Positions 50,735 through 60,330 of a stretch of 64,000 nucleotides of DNA are shown piece after piece. Made by a program: the position numbers and the translations under genes. Numbering within the stretch: position 1 is the stretch's first letter; each line of letters opens with the position of its first letter. The DNA lies in NCBI RefSeq assembly GCF_018409545.1, contig NZ_AP024563.1:2844001-2908000 (forward strand), in the 5' to 3' direction. The stretch is from Allochromatium tepidum (GTDB lineage: Bacteria > Pseudomonadota > Gammaproteobacteria > Chromatiales > Chromatiaceae). Under the pieces are notes generated by a model that was not told the DNA's origin, searched no databases, and was given only the letters and a program-made list of their open reading frames with translations.

Positions 50735-51789
50735 GCGCGCCGCGCGCGGTCTTCCAGCGCCGGACCGGGCGGCGTCTGCTGACAGGTGCGGCGCTCCTGA
50801 TCCTGCTGGCCGGACTGGTGATCTATGCCCTGGGTCAGGGCAGTTATGCACTCACACCCGAAGCCGTCCTGGCCGCGCTGGTCGGCGGCCCCGGAGCCGC
50901 CGATCCGGCGGCGCACGTCATCTGGTCGATCCGTCTGCCGCGTCTGCTCGCCGCCCTGCTCGCCGGCATGAGCCTGGGTCTGGCGGGTGCGATCATGCAG
51001 AGCGTGCTGCGCAATCCGCTCGCCTCGCCGATGACGCTCGGAGTCTCCCAAGGCGCGGCCCTGGGCGCCACCTGCGCCATCGTGCTGCTGGGTGCGGGCG
51101 AGCTGAACCGGCTGGGACCGAGCGCAGTGGTCATCCAGGAACCCTCTCTGGTGGTCGGCGCCGCCCTGATCGGAGGACTCGGAACCGCCGGAGCCATCCT
51201 GCTGCTGGCCCTGCTGCGCGGGTTGCGCCCCGAGGCGCTGGTGCTGGCCGGCATCGCGCTCGGCGCCTTCTCCAGCGCCGGAACCATGCTGGTACAGTAT
51301 TTCGCCACCGAGACCCAGGCGGCGGCGACCCTGTTCTGGACCTTCGGCGATCTCGGCAAGGCGGGTTGGCGCGAGGTCGCCTGGCTGGCGGCGGTGCTCG
51401 TGCCGCTGTTCCTGCTGCTGAGGCGCGCGGCCTGGTCACTCAACGCCCTGGCCTGGGGCGAGGACAGTGCCCGCGCGCTCGGAGTGGCGGTCGGTCCGCT
51501 GCGCCTGTGGGCACTGGCGGCGGGGGCGGTGCTCGCGGCGGTGGCCACAGCCTTTCTCGGCGTGATCGGCTTCGTCGGACTTATCGCACCGCATCTGGTG
51601 CGCCTGCTGATCGGCGCCGATCACCGCTATCTGCTGCCCTACGCCGCGCTGGCGGGGGCGATCGTACTGCTCGGCGCCGATACCCTGGGCCGCCTGATCA
51701 TCGCCCCGGTGGTGCTGCCGGTCGGAGCGGTCACGGCCATGCTCGGCGCGCCCCTGCTGCTCGCGCTGCTGCTGCGGAGGAGTCACTGA
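50716..51789 (+). CDS. FecCD-family ABC permease
   Basis: 357 residues, about ten spans. IRLPRLLAALLAGMSLGLAGAIMQSVLRNPLASPMTLGVSQGAALGA is the family signature near 75-120; GVIGFVGLIAPHLVRLLIGADHRYLLPYAALAGAIVLLGADTLGRLI the ATPase-contact end. Overlaps the binding protein by 19 bases and the ATPase follows 1 base later. Confidence 0.93.
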   Translation: MDAAVLSAPRAVFQRRTGRRLLTGAALLILLAGLVIYALGQGSYALTPEAVLAALVGGPGAADPAAHVIWSIRLPRLLAALLAGMSLGLAGAIMQSVLRNPLASPMTLGVSQGAALGATCAIVLLGAGELNRLGPSAVVIQEPSLVVGAALIGGLGTAGAILLLALLRGLRPEALVLAGIALGAFSSAGTMLVQYFATETQAAATLFWTFGDLGKAGWREVAWLAAVLVPLFLLLRRAAWSLNALAWGEDSARALGVAVGPLRLWALAAGAVLAAVATAFLGVIGFVGLIAPHLVRLLIGADHRYLLPYAALAGAIVLLGADTLGRLIIAPVVLPVGAVTAMLGAPLLLALLLRRSH

Positions 51790-51790
51790 G

Positions 51791-52540
51791 ATGCTCGAGA
51801 TCCGCGATCTCGGTCTGGGCTATGGCGAGCGTATCCTGGTGCGCGGGCTGGATCTGGCGGTGCCGGCGGGCGAGGTGCTGGCGGTACTCGGTCCGAACGG
51901 CGCGGGCAAGTCGACGCTGCTCAAGGCGCTGGCCCATCTGCTCCGACCCCGGACCGGAACCCTGCACCTGGACGGCGTTCCACTCACCGGCCTTGGCCGC
52001 GCGACCCGGGCGCAGCGCGTCGCCTATCTGCCCCAGCAATCGCCGCCCGTGGCCGTCACCGTCTACGAGGCCGTCCTGCTCGGGCGCCTCCCGCATCTCG
52101 GCCGGCAGATCGCGGACGCCGATCTGGCGCTGGTCGACGGCATCCTCGCGCACCTTGGCCTGAGCGCCTTCGCCGGACGTCTCTGTACCGAGCTCAGCGG
52201 CGGCGAGCTGCAAAAGGTGCTGATCGGACGCGCCCTGGCGCAGACGCCGCGCCTGCTGCTGCTCGACGAGCCGGTCAATCATCTGGATCCGGCCAATCAG
52301 CTCGAGGTGCTGGCCCTGATCCGGCAAACGGCCCGCGACCGCGATCTGGCTACCCTGGTGGTGCTGCACGACCTCAATCTGGCGCTGCGTTTCGCCGACC
52401 ACTTCCTGCTGCTCGACGGTGCCGGCGGTCATGACGCCGGGGCCATGACGACCCTGACCCCGGAGCAGATCGAGCGGGTCTACCGGGTGTCGGTGGTCCG
52501 CCATGACCTGGCCGGGCATTCGCTCTTCATCCCACTGTGA
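51791..52540 (+). CDS. ABC importer ATPase (FecE/BtuD-like)
   Basis: 249 residues. Walker A LGPNGAGKSTLLKALAHLL, Q-loop LPQQSPPVAVTVYEAVLLGRLPH, signature LSGGELQKVLIGRALAQ, Walker B LLLLDEPVNHLD, and switch His in VVLHDLNLALRFADH. C-terminal MTTLTPEQIERVYRVSV is usual for this group. Powers the FecCD permease. Confidence 0.94.
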   Translation: MLEIRDLGLGYGERILVRGLDLAVPAGEVLAVLGPNGAGKSTLLKALAHLLRPRTGTLHLDGVPLTGLGRATRAQRVAYLPQQSPPVAVTVYEAVLLGRLPHLGRQIADADLALVDGILAHLGLSAFAGRLCTELSGGELQKVLIGRALAQTPRLLLLDEPVNHLDPANQLEVLALIRQTARDRDLATLVVLHDLNLALRFADHFLLLDGAGGHDAGAMTTLTPEQIERVYRVSVVRHDLAGHSLFIPL

Positions 52541-53418
52541 ATCCCATGACTGACGATACCCGCTGGCCGAGTGATCCCCTGCTCGAAACCCTGGCCCACC
52601 GCGCGGTCGACGATCTGGCCGTGCATCCGCTGGTGCTGGAGGATCTGAGCCTCGGCCAACCCATCTCCTGGGCGCTGGTCCGCGACCGGCACGGACACCG
52701 CGCGCTCGGCCTGGCCCTGACGCCGGTCGGCGAATCCGGCTCGCCGGGGCCGCGCCATGCCGGGCTACCGCTCGACTGGAACGAATGGCCGCTGCATGAG
52801 CTCCCCGGCCGGCTCCTGGCCGACCATCCGCTGGAGCGCTGTCTCGCGCTGGCGGTCATCAACGCCATCTCGCAGCATCGTCTGGCGCGTGAGGGATTCG
52901 CCGGCGTCGAGACCACGGAGGTTCGCCCGAGTGTGGTGCGCTGGGTCAGGGAACAGGGGGTACGCCGCGTAGTGGTCATCGGCAACATGGGACCGCTGGT
53001 GACCGGACTCGCCGAGGCGGGCGTTCCCCATGCGGTCTTCGAGCGCAGTCCGGGCAATCGCGCCGGCGCCTTGCCCGACGCCCAGGAGTGGGCCTGGCTG
53101 CCCAGGGCCGATGGTCTCATCCTCACCGGCGCGACCCTGCTCAATCACACCCTGGCGCCGATCCTGGCGCTGGCGCGCGAGGCCCGTTTCAAATTGCTGG
53201 TCGGCTTCTCGGCCCAGGCGCACCCGGCGTTCCTGGCCGGCTGTGGTGTCACGCACGTCTTCAGCCTGTACATCCGGGACATCGACCGGGTCCGCCGACG
53301 ATTGCAAGTCGGCCACTGGAATTCCATGTTCGAGACCGAGATGGGCTATCTGGCGGGTTTAAACGGTTTGGAGACTCAAATGCAGATCAGCGCGCGTCAC
53401 TTTGCCGGCATCGCCTGA
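52537..53418 (+). CDS. DUF364 protein (putative heavy-metal chelation domain)
   Basis: 293 residues from a GTG that overlaps the ATPase stop; ATG at 52546 is the alternative. The N-terminal part (LSLGQPISWALVRDRHGHRALGLALTP) has an enolase-N-like fold. The DUF364 domain (VVIGNMGPLVTGLAEAGVPHAVFERSPGN, PRADGLILTGATLLNHTLAPILALA, FSAQAHPAFLAGCGVTHVFSLYIRDIDRV) fills ~140-275 and is Rossmann-like. The family is predicted to bind metal chelates. As the last gene of the uptake operon, it may release metal from the imported chelate in the cytosol. Confidence 0.88.
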   Translation: MNPMTDDTRWPSDPLLETLAHRAVDDLAVHPLVLEDLSLGQPISWALVRDRHGHRALGLALTPVGESGSPGPRHAGLPLDWNEWPLHELPGRLLADHPLERCLALAVINAISQHRLAREGFAGVETTEVRPSVVRWVREQGVRRVVVIGNMGPLVTGLAEAGVPHAVFERSPGNRAGALPDAQEWAWLPRADGLILTGATLLNHTLAPILALAREARFKLLVGFSAQAHPAFLAGCGVTHVFSLYIRDIDRVRRRLQVGHWNSMFETEMGYLAGLNGLETQMQISARHFAGIA

Positions 53419-53424
53419 CCTCGA

Positions 53425-54381
53425 TCATGAACCACCTCCGGTCCGATACTTCTTCTCACAGCGCATGACGAACTCGACCGTGATGCGGTCGAGCCCCTCC
53501 TTGGCGGCGTCCTTCTCGATGATGCGCCGGACCATGGGACGGATGATGGCCGGCGCCTCGCCGACACGTTTCTGGGCGTCGGCGCTCCAGATGAGGCCGA
53601 GCTTCTTGTTGGCCCAGCTCCCCACAGCCGGCGGCGGCACATCCTGGAAATCACGGATCGTCAGTCCGGGCGTGCCGCCGAAGGCGGCCTCGGCCAGCGT
53701 ATCGGACATCGACTGGCCGAACGCCTGGGTGAAGACCGGAAAGGCCGGATCGTTCTCGAAGATCACCCGCTTCAGTTCCAGCACCCGCTCGCCGCGCGCC
53801 TGGCTGGACCGGGCGTCCGTCTCGGGTGCGGCCTGATCGATGTAACGGCACCAAGTCTCGACGACGGCGCCGAACGCGGCGAGAAAACGCTCCGGATCCA
53901 GCGGCTTGAAGGTGCAGTGCAGCAGGTGCGGTGAGGTCACGGACTCCAGCAAGGGCAGCCGTTCGTCCGGCAGTTCCAGCGCAGCACGATGCTCGCGCGC
54001 GACCTGAGCGAACGGCTCCAGATCCAGGCTCGACGAACAGGGCGCCAGATCCAGCGTGAGCAGCGTGCGCTCGGGCGGCTGGCCGCCGACGTGCAGCAGA
54101 AAGGCGGGAAGGTCATAGTCCAGACGCGGATAGGCGAAGATCACCAGCCCCCAGCGGCCCAGACGCAGCGAGTAGCGGCTGACCATCACCCGGTCGAGCT
54201 TCTCGCCTTGATAGACACGGGTGTGGCTGAAGACCTGTTTGCCGTTGTTCACACGCCGGGCGCTGTATTCGGTGAAATCGTCTCGATCCAGACGTTCCCC
54301 GAGCCGGTCGAAGAAGAGCCGCTCATGCGGCTTCCAGGGTGTCGTTTCCGAGGCGGATTCGACCTCGATCTGCTGTGCCAT
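53425..54381 (-). CDS. Bilin-reductase-like protein with C-terminal PCP_red domain
   Basis: 318 residues from the ATG at 54381. Residues ~45-230 resemble ferredoxin-dependent bilin reductases (VMVSRYSLRLGRWGLVIFAYPRLDYDLPAFLLHVGG, RTLLTLDLAPCSS, FENDPAFPVFTQAFGQSMSDT). The last ~50 residues (GLIWSADAQKRVGEAPAIIRPMVRRIIEKDAAKEGLDRITVEFV) match PCP_red, the small domain at the end of the light-independent protochlorophyllide reductase subunit ChlB/BchB. The substrate is likely a tetrapyrrole. The reaction is unknown. It follows the helicase gene by 17 bases. Confidence 0.65.
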   Translation of the reverse strand: MAQQIEVESASETTPWKPHERLFFDRLGERLDRDDFTEYSARRVNNGKQVFSHTRVYQGEKLDRVMVSRYSLRLGRWGLVIFAYPRLDYDLPAFLLHVGGQPPERTLLTLDLAPCSSSLDLEPFAQVAREHRAALELPDERLPLLESVTSPHLLHCTFKPLDPERFLAAFGAVVETWCRYIDQAAPETDARSSQARGERVLELKRVIFENDPAFPVFTQAFGQSMSDTLAEAAFGGTPGLTIRDFQDVPPPAVGSWANKKLGLIWSADAQKRVGEAPAIIRPMVRRIIEKDAAKEGLDRITVEFVMRCEKKYRTGGGS

Positions 54382-54398
54382 ACTGCCTCTCGCCTCTT

Positions 54399-57300
54399 TC
54401 AATCGACTTCGCGAATCAGCCCCAGGATCTCGTCATAGCTCAGGCGTCCGCCGTCGCCCGTGCCTTCGAGCAGACCGTCGGCCAGATCGCGCTTGGTTCC
54501 GTGCAGGGCGATGATCTTTTCCTCGATGGTGCCCTTGGTGACCAGACGGTAGATGGTCACCGGACGCTCCTGGCCGATGCGGTGCGCGCGGTCGGAGGCC
54601 TGATCCTCGACCGCCGGGTTCCACCAGGGGTCCATGTGGATCACATAGTCCGCCGCCGTCAGATTCAGCCCGGCTCCGCCGGCGCGCAGACTGATGAGGA
54701 ACAGATCGCCCTCCCCGGCCTGGAAGGCGGCAACGGCGGCCTTGCGCTTGGGTTCGGGGGTAGAACCGTCGAGATACTGGTACTTGATCCCGCGTTCATT
54801 GAGATAGGCCCGAATCAGGCTCAGATAGTCGACGAACTGGCTGAAGACCAGCGCCTTGTGGCGGTTCTCCAGCAGCTCGTCGAGGATCTCGCCGAAGGCC
54901 TCAAGCTTGGCGCTGCCCAGATCCGTCTCGGGCATCACCAGCTTGGGATGACAGCAGGCGCGACGCAGACGCATGATCTCGGCGAGCAGTTGGATGCGCT
55001 TCTGGCCGGGGCCGGAGGTCTCGTCGCTCTCCAGCCGCTCCAGCGCCTGACGACGCATGGCTTCATACAATGCCGCTTCCGCTTTGCCCAGATCCAGTTC
55101 GAGCGTGATCTCGGTGCGCGGCGGCAGCTCGGTGAGCACCTCGCTCTTGAGCCGGCGCAGGATGAAGGGCTTGAGCAGTTGACGCAACCGGGTGCGTGCG
55201 CCCGAGTCGCGATGCTGTTCGATCGGAACGGCGAAGCGCTGGTTGAAGCGATCCAGCGAGCCGAGCAGTCCCGGGTTGATGAAACGGAACAGATTCCAGA
55301 GCTCGCCGAGATGGTTCTCGATCGGGGTGCCGGTGGTGATCATCTTGAAGCCGGCATCGAGCTTCATGATCGCCTGCGAACGCTTGGTCTGCGGATTTTT
55401 GAAGGTCTGGGCTTCGTCGGCGACGATGGTCGACCAGGTGACGCCCGCCAGCCGCTCGCCTTCGGTCTGCACCAGGCCGTAGCTACAGACGATCAGATCG
55501 AAGGGACCGGCGTCCTTGAGCATCTGATCGCGGTCGCCGTCGCCGAAGCGCTTCGGATTCAGGGTCGGGGCGAAACGTCGCGCCTCGTTGACCCAGTTGG
55601 AACAGACCGACATCGGCGCCAGCACCAGGGTCGGCCCCTCGGTCGCGCGTGAGAGGATGAGCGCCAGCGACTGAATCGTCTTGCCCAGTCCCATGTCGTC
55701 GGCCAGACAGGCACCCGCGCCCAGATGGGCCAGACGCGCCAGCCAGCGGAAGCCCTCGATCTGATAGTCGCGCAGCTCGGCCTGGAGCGTGCTCGGCAGG
55801 GTCGGCTCGAACTCGCGGGCGGAACTCAGACGCCGGAGCATCTCGTGCCAGCGTGCGCCGGCCTCGACCTGCATGCCTTCGAGCGCCTCGTCGACGGCGC
55901 CGGCGGCGAGCGGATGGAAGTGTCCGCCGTCGGTGAGTCCGCGCAGGGTCTCCAGACGCCGACGCAGCGACTCGCTCAGGACCAGGAACTCGCGCTCGCC
56001 GAGCGAGACGAAGCGCCCCGGACTCGCGTCGAGCAGATCGAGCATGAATTTCATCTCCAGCACCCGCCCGTCGTCGAGCGTCAGCCCGCCCTCCAGACCC
56101 AGCCAGTCGCGCCCCTCGCCGACCCGGACCGACATGGCGCCGATCCCGACCTCAGGCGTCAGTCCGATGCGCTTGCCCTCGGGCCATTGCAGCACGATGT
56201 CGTCGCCGAGCGCATAGAGTTGGGACAGGGCCGTCAGCGCCTCTTCGGCCTCCGGCAACACCCAGGACCAACCGCTCCGGCCGGCCAGACTCGGACAGGC
56301 CTCGAGTACGGCCTTGGCGCGCGCCTTCTCGCCCTTGAGCGAGCGCATGGTCCGGACCGGACGACCGTCCTGCTCGGCGAAGATCGTCTCCATGCCCTGC
56401 CCCGGCGCCAGACGCGGCCCGGACTCGCCGAGCGGCTGCATGTAGAGTTCCAGGCTCAGCCCGTCGCCGATCGGGTTCAGATGCACATAGGGCCGGGTGT
56501 CCGGCTCGACCGGCTCGGCCAGATGCTCGGTGCCGCCGATGGCCGAATGCACGGTCAGCAGGGGCGCGACCGCCGCGATCCCGGCCAGCACCCGCTCCTT
56601 GCCCTCGGCAGGTATCCGCAGGCCGTCACGCGCCAGGATGGAGGCGATACGCTTGTGGGTGGCGTCGAAGCGCACCAGACGCAGTCGCTGCTTGCCTTCC
56701 GGGACGATGAGCAGATTGCCGTCCACCGGCGGAAAGGGCTGGAGCCGGACGCGGATCTCGCCGCCGCGCTCGCTGACCTCCAGCGTCGGACCGGCCTCGA
56801 CCAGTTCGACCGGCGTTTCCAGATTGTTCGGACGGAAGATCAGCGGATGCCCCACGGCGGCGAGCAGCGCCTCATCGGAGTCGAGGGTGTAGCTGGCGCC
56901 GCCGCCATACCAGCCGCCCTCGTATTCACGCTTGATGCGGGCACGGATGCGTTCGTCGGCCGGGGTCAGATAGTCGAACTCGGCGGGCGACTCGCGCAGA
57001 CGTTGCAGCGAGACCGGGCGTCCCGAGGTCCAGCCGCCGCGCTTGGCGCGTTTCTGTTCGCGCGGTTCCAGCCGCACCGAGCCGGCGTGTTCATAGATCC
57101 ACCAGCACATCCGCCGATCGGCCCGGCCGTCGACGGACGAGTCGGCGGACGAACGCCCGGCCGCGACTCCGGTCAGGGCCTCGAGCGCGATCTCCCAGCG
57201 CGAGCGCGACTTGAGCAGGTCGACCAGTCGCGGCGAACCCTCGGGCGGCGGGGGCAGATCGAGGTTCTTCATCGGACGCCCGAGACGCTCGAGCAGGGCG

Positions 57301-58523
57301 TGCGCCTCCCAGGCATACCAGAGCCAGCCGCCCGCGAGCGCCTCGCGAACATGCTTGTCGAGCGCGACCAGCGACCTGTCGTTGGGCCGCTCGCCGAGCC
57401 AGTGCAGGATCAGACACAGGAAAAGTTGATTGAAGGGGCGATTGGGCAGACGCGCGTTCTGGAACGAGTGCGCGTCCCCGAACTGGAGCGTGCCCTGGAG
57501 CACCTTGCCGAGATCCTCGGTCAGCTGCAGCACGGTTTCGAAACGGTCATCGCCGGCCTGGCGCTGCTCGACCTGGATCTGCTGGTTGAACAGGGTCAGA
57601 TCCTCGGGACGGCTCCGCGCCAGGAGCAGCAGCAGATGGAGCACACCCGGTAGCTCGCCGAGCGGGATGTTGCGCCGGCGCGTCTCACGCTTGAGCGTCT
57701 TGAGATAGAGTTCGAAGACACCGAGCGATTCGTCGCGACGTCCCTGGACGGCATGCAGCCAGCCGATCAGGGGCAGCACCAGGGTGGAGACCCGGCTCGA
57801 CAGCAGTTTGGCGGCCTGATCGAAACGCCCGCGCCACAGATGCTGCTCGACCAGGACGGCGAGCGCGAGCGGCTCGCTGTCGACCACGGGCAGCAGGAGT
57901 CGTTGCACGGCGGCGTCCAGCGCCTCATCGGCGCGCAGATGATGGGCCAGCGAATCGAGCCTGGGCGCGAGCGCCAGGAGGCGCAGACGCGGTGCCAGGG
58001 TTTCGAGCCAGTCGGGATCGAACGGATTGGTGCAGATACGCACCAGCGGATCGACCTTCTTGGCATCGATCGGCTCGATTCCGGACCGGTTCTCCAGACC
58101 GATCAGCTTCAAGACCTCGGCCTCGCGCCCGCTATAGAGCGCGTTGCGCAGACGGCGCGTCTGCCGCTCCACAGTCACGATCTCCCAGCTGTGGCGCGGT
58201 TGACTGAGAATGACGCCTTCAGCGGCATCCATGATGGCCTTGAAGGTTCCATCGCGCACCGTCTCGCGGGTCAGGATCTCGACCAGATCCGGAATCACCG
58301 ACAATCCGGCCTTGTTCGTCAGCACACGCGCGGCGATCATGGATTCGCGCCAAGCGGTGTTCAGCCGGGCGCTGAGCAGTTTGTTATCCGCACCGCGCCG
58401 GCCGAGGCGTCGCAGGATTTCGAACAGTTGGGTCTGAGTGACGGTTTCGTAGACGACCGAGAGTACCTGGAGGATACGGCGATCATCGGACGACAGGGTT
58501 TCGAGGACTTCGGGTGACGGCAT
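54399..58523 (-). CDS. SNF2/RapA-type DEAD-like helicase, 1374 aa
   Basis: ATG 58523 chosen; a TTG four codons upstream is possible. Residues 1-850 are a long, mostly helical N-terminal region. SNF2_N starts near 880: YQIEGFRWLARLAHLGAGACLADDMGLGKTIQSLALIL (motif I), WSTIVADEAQTFKNPQTKRSQAI (DEAQ), GTPIENHLGELWNLFRFINPGLL. Helicase_C follows with KALVFSQFVDYLSLI, YLDGSTPEPKR, LISLRAGGAGLNLTAADYVIHMDPWWNPAVEDQASDRAHRIGQERPVTIYRLV. Such enzymes translocate on double-stranded DNA and remodel protein-DNA complexes. It follows pgi by 8 bases. Confidence 0.92.
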   Translation of the reverse strand: MPSPEVLETLSSDDRRILQVLSVVYETVTQTQLFEILRRLGRRGADNKLLSARLNTAWRESMIAARVLTNKAGLSVIPDLVEILTRETVRDGTFKAIMDAAEGVILSQPRHSWEIVTVERQTRRLRNALYSGREAEVLKLIGLENRSGIEPIDAKKVDPLVRICTNPFDPDWLETLAPRLRLLALAPRLDSLAHHLRADEALDAAVQRLLLPVVDSEPLALAVLVEQHLWRGRFDQAAKLLSSRVSTLVLPLIGWLHAVQGRRDESLGVFELYLKTLKRETRRRNIPLGELPGVLHLLLLLARSRPEDLTLFNQQIQVEQRQAGDDRFETVLQLTEDLGKVLQGTLQFGDAHSFQNARLPNRPFNQLFLCLILHWLGERPNDRSLVALDKHVREALAGGWLWYAWEAHALLERLGRPMKNLDLPPPPEGSPRLVDLLKSRSRWEIALEALTGVAAGRSSADSSVDGRADRRMCWWIYEHAGSVRLEPREQKRAKRGGWTSGRPVSLQRLRESPAEFDYLTPADERIRARIKREYEGGWYGGGASYTLDSDEALLAAVGHPLIFRPNNLETPVELVEAGPTLEVSERGGEIRVRLQPFPPVDGNLLIVPEGKQRLRLVRFDATHKRIASILARDGLRIPAEGKERVLAGIAAVAPLLTVHSAIGGTEHLAEPVEPDTRPYVHLNPIGDGLSLELYMQPLGESGPRLAPGQGMETIFAEQDGRPVRTMRSLKGEKARAKAVLEACPSLAGRSGWSWVLPEAEEALTALSQLYALGDDIVLQWPEGKRIGLTPEVGIGAMSVRVGEGRDWLGLEGGLTLDDGRVLEMKFMLDLLDASPGRFVSLGEREFLVLSESLRRRLETLRGLTDGGHFHPLAAGAVDEALEGMQVEAGARWHEMLRRLSSAREFEPTLPSTLQAELRDYQIEGFRWLARLAHLGAGACLADDMGLGKTIQSLALILSRATEGPTLVLAPMSVCSNWVNEARRFAPTLNPKRFGDGDRDQMLKDAGPFDLIVCSYGLVQTEGERLAGVTWSTIVADEAQTFKNPQTKRSQAIMKLDAGFKMITTGTPIENHLGELWNLFRFINPGLLGSLDRFNQRFAVPIEQHRDSGARTRLRQLLKPFILRRLKSEVLTELPPRTEITLELDLGKAEAALYEAMRRQALERLESDETSGPGQKRIQLLAEIMRLRRACCHPKLVMPETDLGSAKLEAFGEILDELLENRHKALVFSQFVDYLSLIRAYLNERGIKYQYLDGSTPEPKRKAAVAAFQAGEGDLFLISLRAGGAGLNLTAADYVIHMDPWWNPAVEDQASDRAHRIGQERPVTIYRLVTKGTIEEKIIALHGTKRDLADGLLEGTGDGGRLSYDEILGLIREVD

Positions 58524-58531
58524 GGAGGCGT

Positions 58532-60184
58532 TCAAAGCTTGCGCTGACGGATGAAGCGCTCCAGGAGTGCGCGTGTGGAGGGATCGTGATCGGCCGTGAC
58601 CTTGCCGGCCTGGATCTCGGCCAGGATGACGTTGGCCAGTTGCTTGCCGAGTTCAACACCCCACTGATCGAAGGAGTTGATCCCCCAGATCACGCCCTGG
58701 GTGAAGATGCGATGCTCGTAGAGCGCGATCAGGGCGCCGAGCGTATGCGGCGTGAGGCGTTCCATCAGCAGGCTATTGGTCGGGCGATTGCCGGGGAAGG
58801 TGCGATGGTGCGCGAGCATTCGCGCCCGCTCCTCGTCCATCCCGGACGCAAGCAGCTCGCTCAGCGCCTCGTCATAGGTCCGACCGCGCATCAGCGCCTC
58901 GGTCTGGGCGAAGAAATTGGCCATGAACTTGGGATGATGGTCGCCCAATTCATTGTGACTGTGCACGGCGCCGATGAAGTCCGCCGGGATGAGTTGGGTG
59001 CCCTGATGGATGAGCTGATAGAAGGCGTGCTGACCATCGGTGCCCGGCTCACCCCAGACCACCGGACCCGTGGTGTACTCGACCGCCGTGCCCTCGCGCG
59101 TCACGCCCTTGCCGTTGCTCTCCATGTCGCCCTGTTGCAGATAGGCCGGCAGATAGCGCAGCGACTGATCATAGGGCAGCACGGCATGGGTGCGCGCCCC
59201 GGCGAAGTTGGCATACCAGACGCCGATCAGACCCAGAAGCGCCGGCATGTTCTCCTTGAGATCCGCCGTGCGGAAATGTTCGTCCATGGCGTGCGCGCCT
59301 TCGAGCAGCTCGATGAAGCGGTCGAAGCCGACGGCGAGCGCGATCGGCAGCCCGATCGCCGACCACAGCGAATAGCGTCCGCCGACCCAGTCCCAGAAGC
59401 CGAACATGTTGGCCGTGTCGATGCCGAAGGCCGCGACCCTCTCGGCATTGGTCGAGACCGCGACGAAATGCCGCGCCACGGCCGAGGAGTCGCCGAGCGC
59501 GGTGAGCAGCCAGGCGCGGGCGCTGGCGGCGTTGGTCATGGTCTCCTGGGTGGTGAAGGTCTTGGAGGCGACGATGAAGAGCGTGGTGGCCGGATTCAGA
59601 CCGCGCAGGGTCTCGACCAGATGGGTGCCGTCGATGTTGGAGACGAAATGCACCCGCAGGTTCTCGCTCTGATAGGGCGCGAGTGCGGCACAGACCATCT
59701 TCGGCCCGAGATTGGAGCCGCCGATGCCGATGTTGACCACATCCGTGATGCGCTCGCCGGTGTGTCCGCGCCAGCTCCCCGAACGCACGCGCCCGACGAA
59801 GGTCTCCATCCGCGCCAGCACGCCGTTGACCAGCGGCATCACATCCTCGCCCTCGACCCGGATCGGGCGCTTGGAGCGGTTGCGCAGTGCGATGTGCAGC
59901 ACCGCGCGCTCTTCGGTGTTGTTGATCGGCGCGCCCGCGAACATCCGGTCGATCCAACCCTTGAGATCGACCGCCTCGGCCAACTCGATCAGCAGGTCCA
60001 GCGTCTCGCGGTTGACGAGATTCTTCGAATAGTCGAGATGCAGTCCGGCGACCGTCAGACTCATGGCCGCCGCGCGCTTGGGATCGGCGTCGAACAGATC
60101 GCGCATCCGCTGCGCGCGCATCGCCTCCCAATGCCGTTGGAGGGCCTGCCACTGGGGTGTATGGTTCACGAGCACGGGCGACAT
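58532..60184 (-). CDS. pgi: Glucose-6-phosphate isomerase
   Basis: 550 residues. [20 protein letters not shown] near 148, [17 protein letters not shown] near 205, [21 protein letters not shown] near 268 (PGI signature), [11 protein letters not shown] and [18 protein letters not shown] near 395, and [17 protein letters not shown] near the end are all present. It interconverts glucose- and fructose-6-phosphate, here likely for gluconeogenesis, glycogen and nucleotide-sugar supply in an autotroph. No feature seen between it and cbbR (60185-60330). Confidence 0.97.
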   Translation of the reverse strand: MSPVLVNHTPQWQALQRHWEAMRAQRMRDLFDADPKRAAAMSLTVAGLHLDYSKNLVNRETLDLLIELAEAVDLKGWIDRMFAGAPINNTEERAVLHIALRNRSKRPIRVEGEDVMPLVNGVLARMETFVGRVRSGSWRGHTGERITDVVNIGIGGSNLGPKMVCAALAPYQSENLRVHFVSNIDGTHLVETLRGLNPATTLFIVASKTFTTQETMTNAASARAWLLTALGDSSAVARHFVAVSTNAERVAAFGIDTANMFGFWDWVGGRYSLWSAIGLPIALAVGFDRFIELLEGAHAMDEHFRTADLKENMPALLGLIGVWYANFAGARTHAVLPYDQSLRYLPAYLQQGDMESNGKGVTREGTAVEYTTGPVVWGEPGTDGQHAFYQLIHQGTQLIPADFIGAVHSHNELGDHHPKFMANFFAQTEALMRGRTYDEALSELLASGMDEERARMLAHHRTFPGNRPTNSLLMERLTPHTLGALIALYEHRIFTQGVIWGINSFDQWGVELGKQLANVILAEIQAGKVTADHDPSTRALLERFIRQRKL

Positions 60185-60330
60185 GATGATTCGAGCCTCC
60201 TCAAGTCCGGGATCACGGGATGGAGGCGCATTTGATCATATTCGCGCGCAATTCTCAGCTATCGAGCGCTCAGACGCTCGGGGCCTGTCATCGGCGGTGT
60301 TCGACGCACGGCTCCAGGTCCGTGCCGCGT

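Noticed and set aside
55725-57653. 642-codon plus-strand frame
   Set aside because: Antisense to the SNF2 helicase; rich in Q, R, G and H without any recognisable domain.
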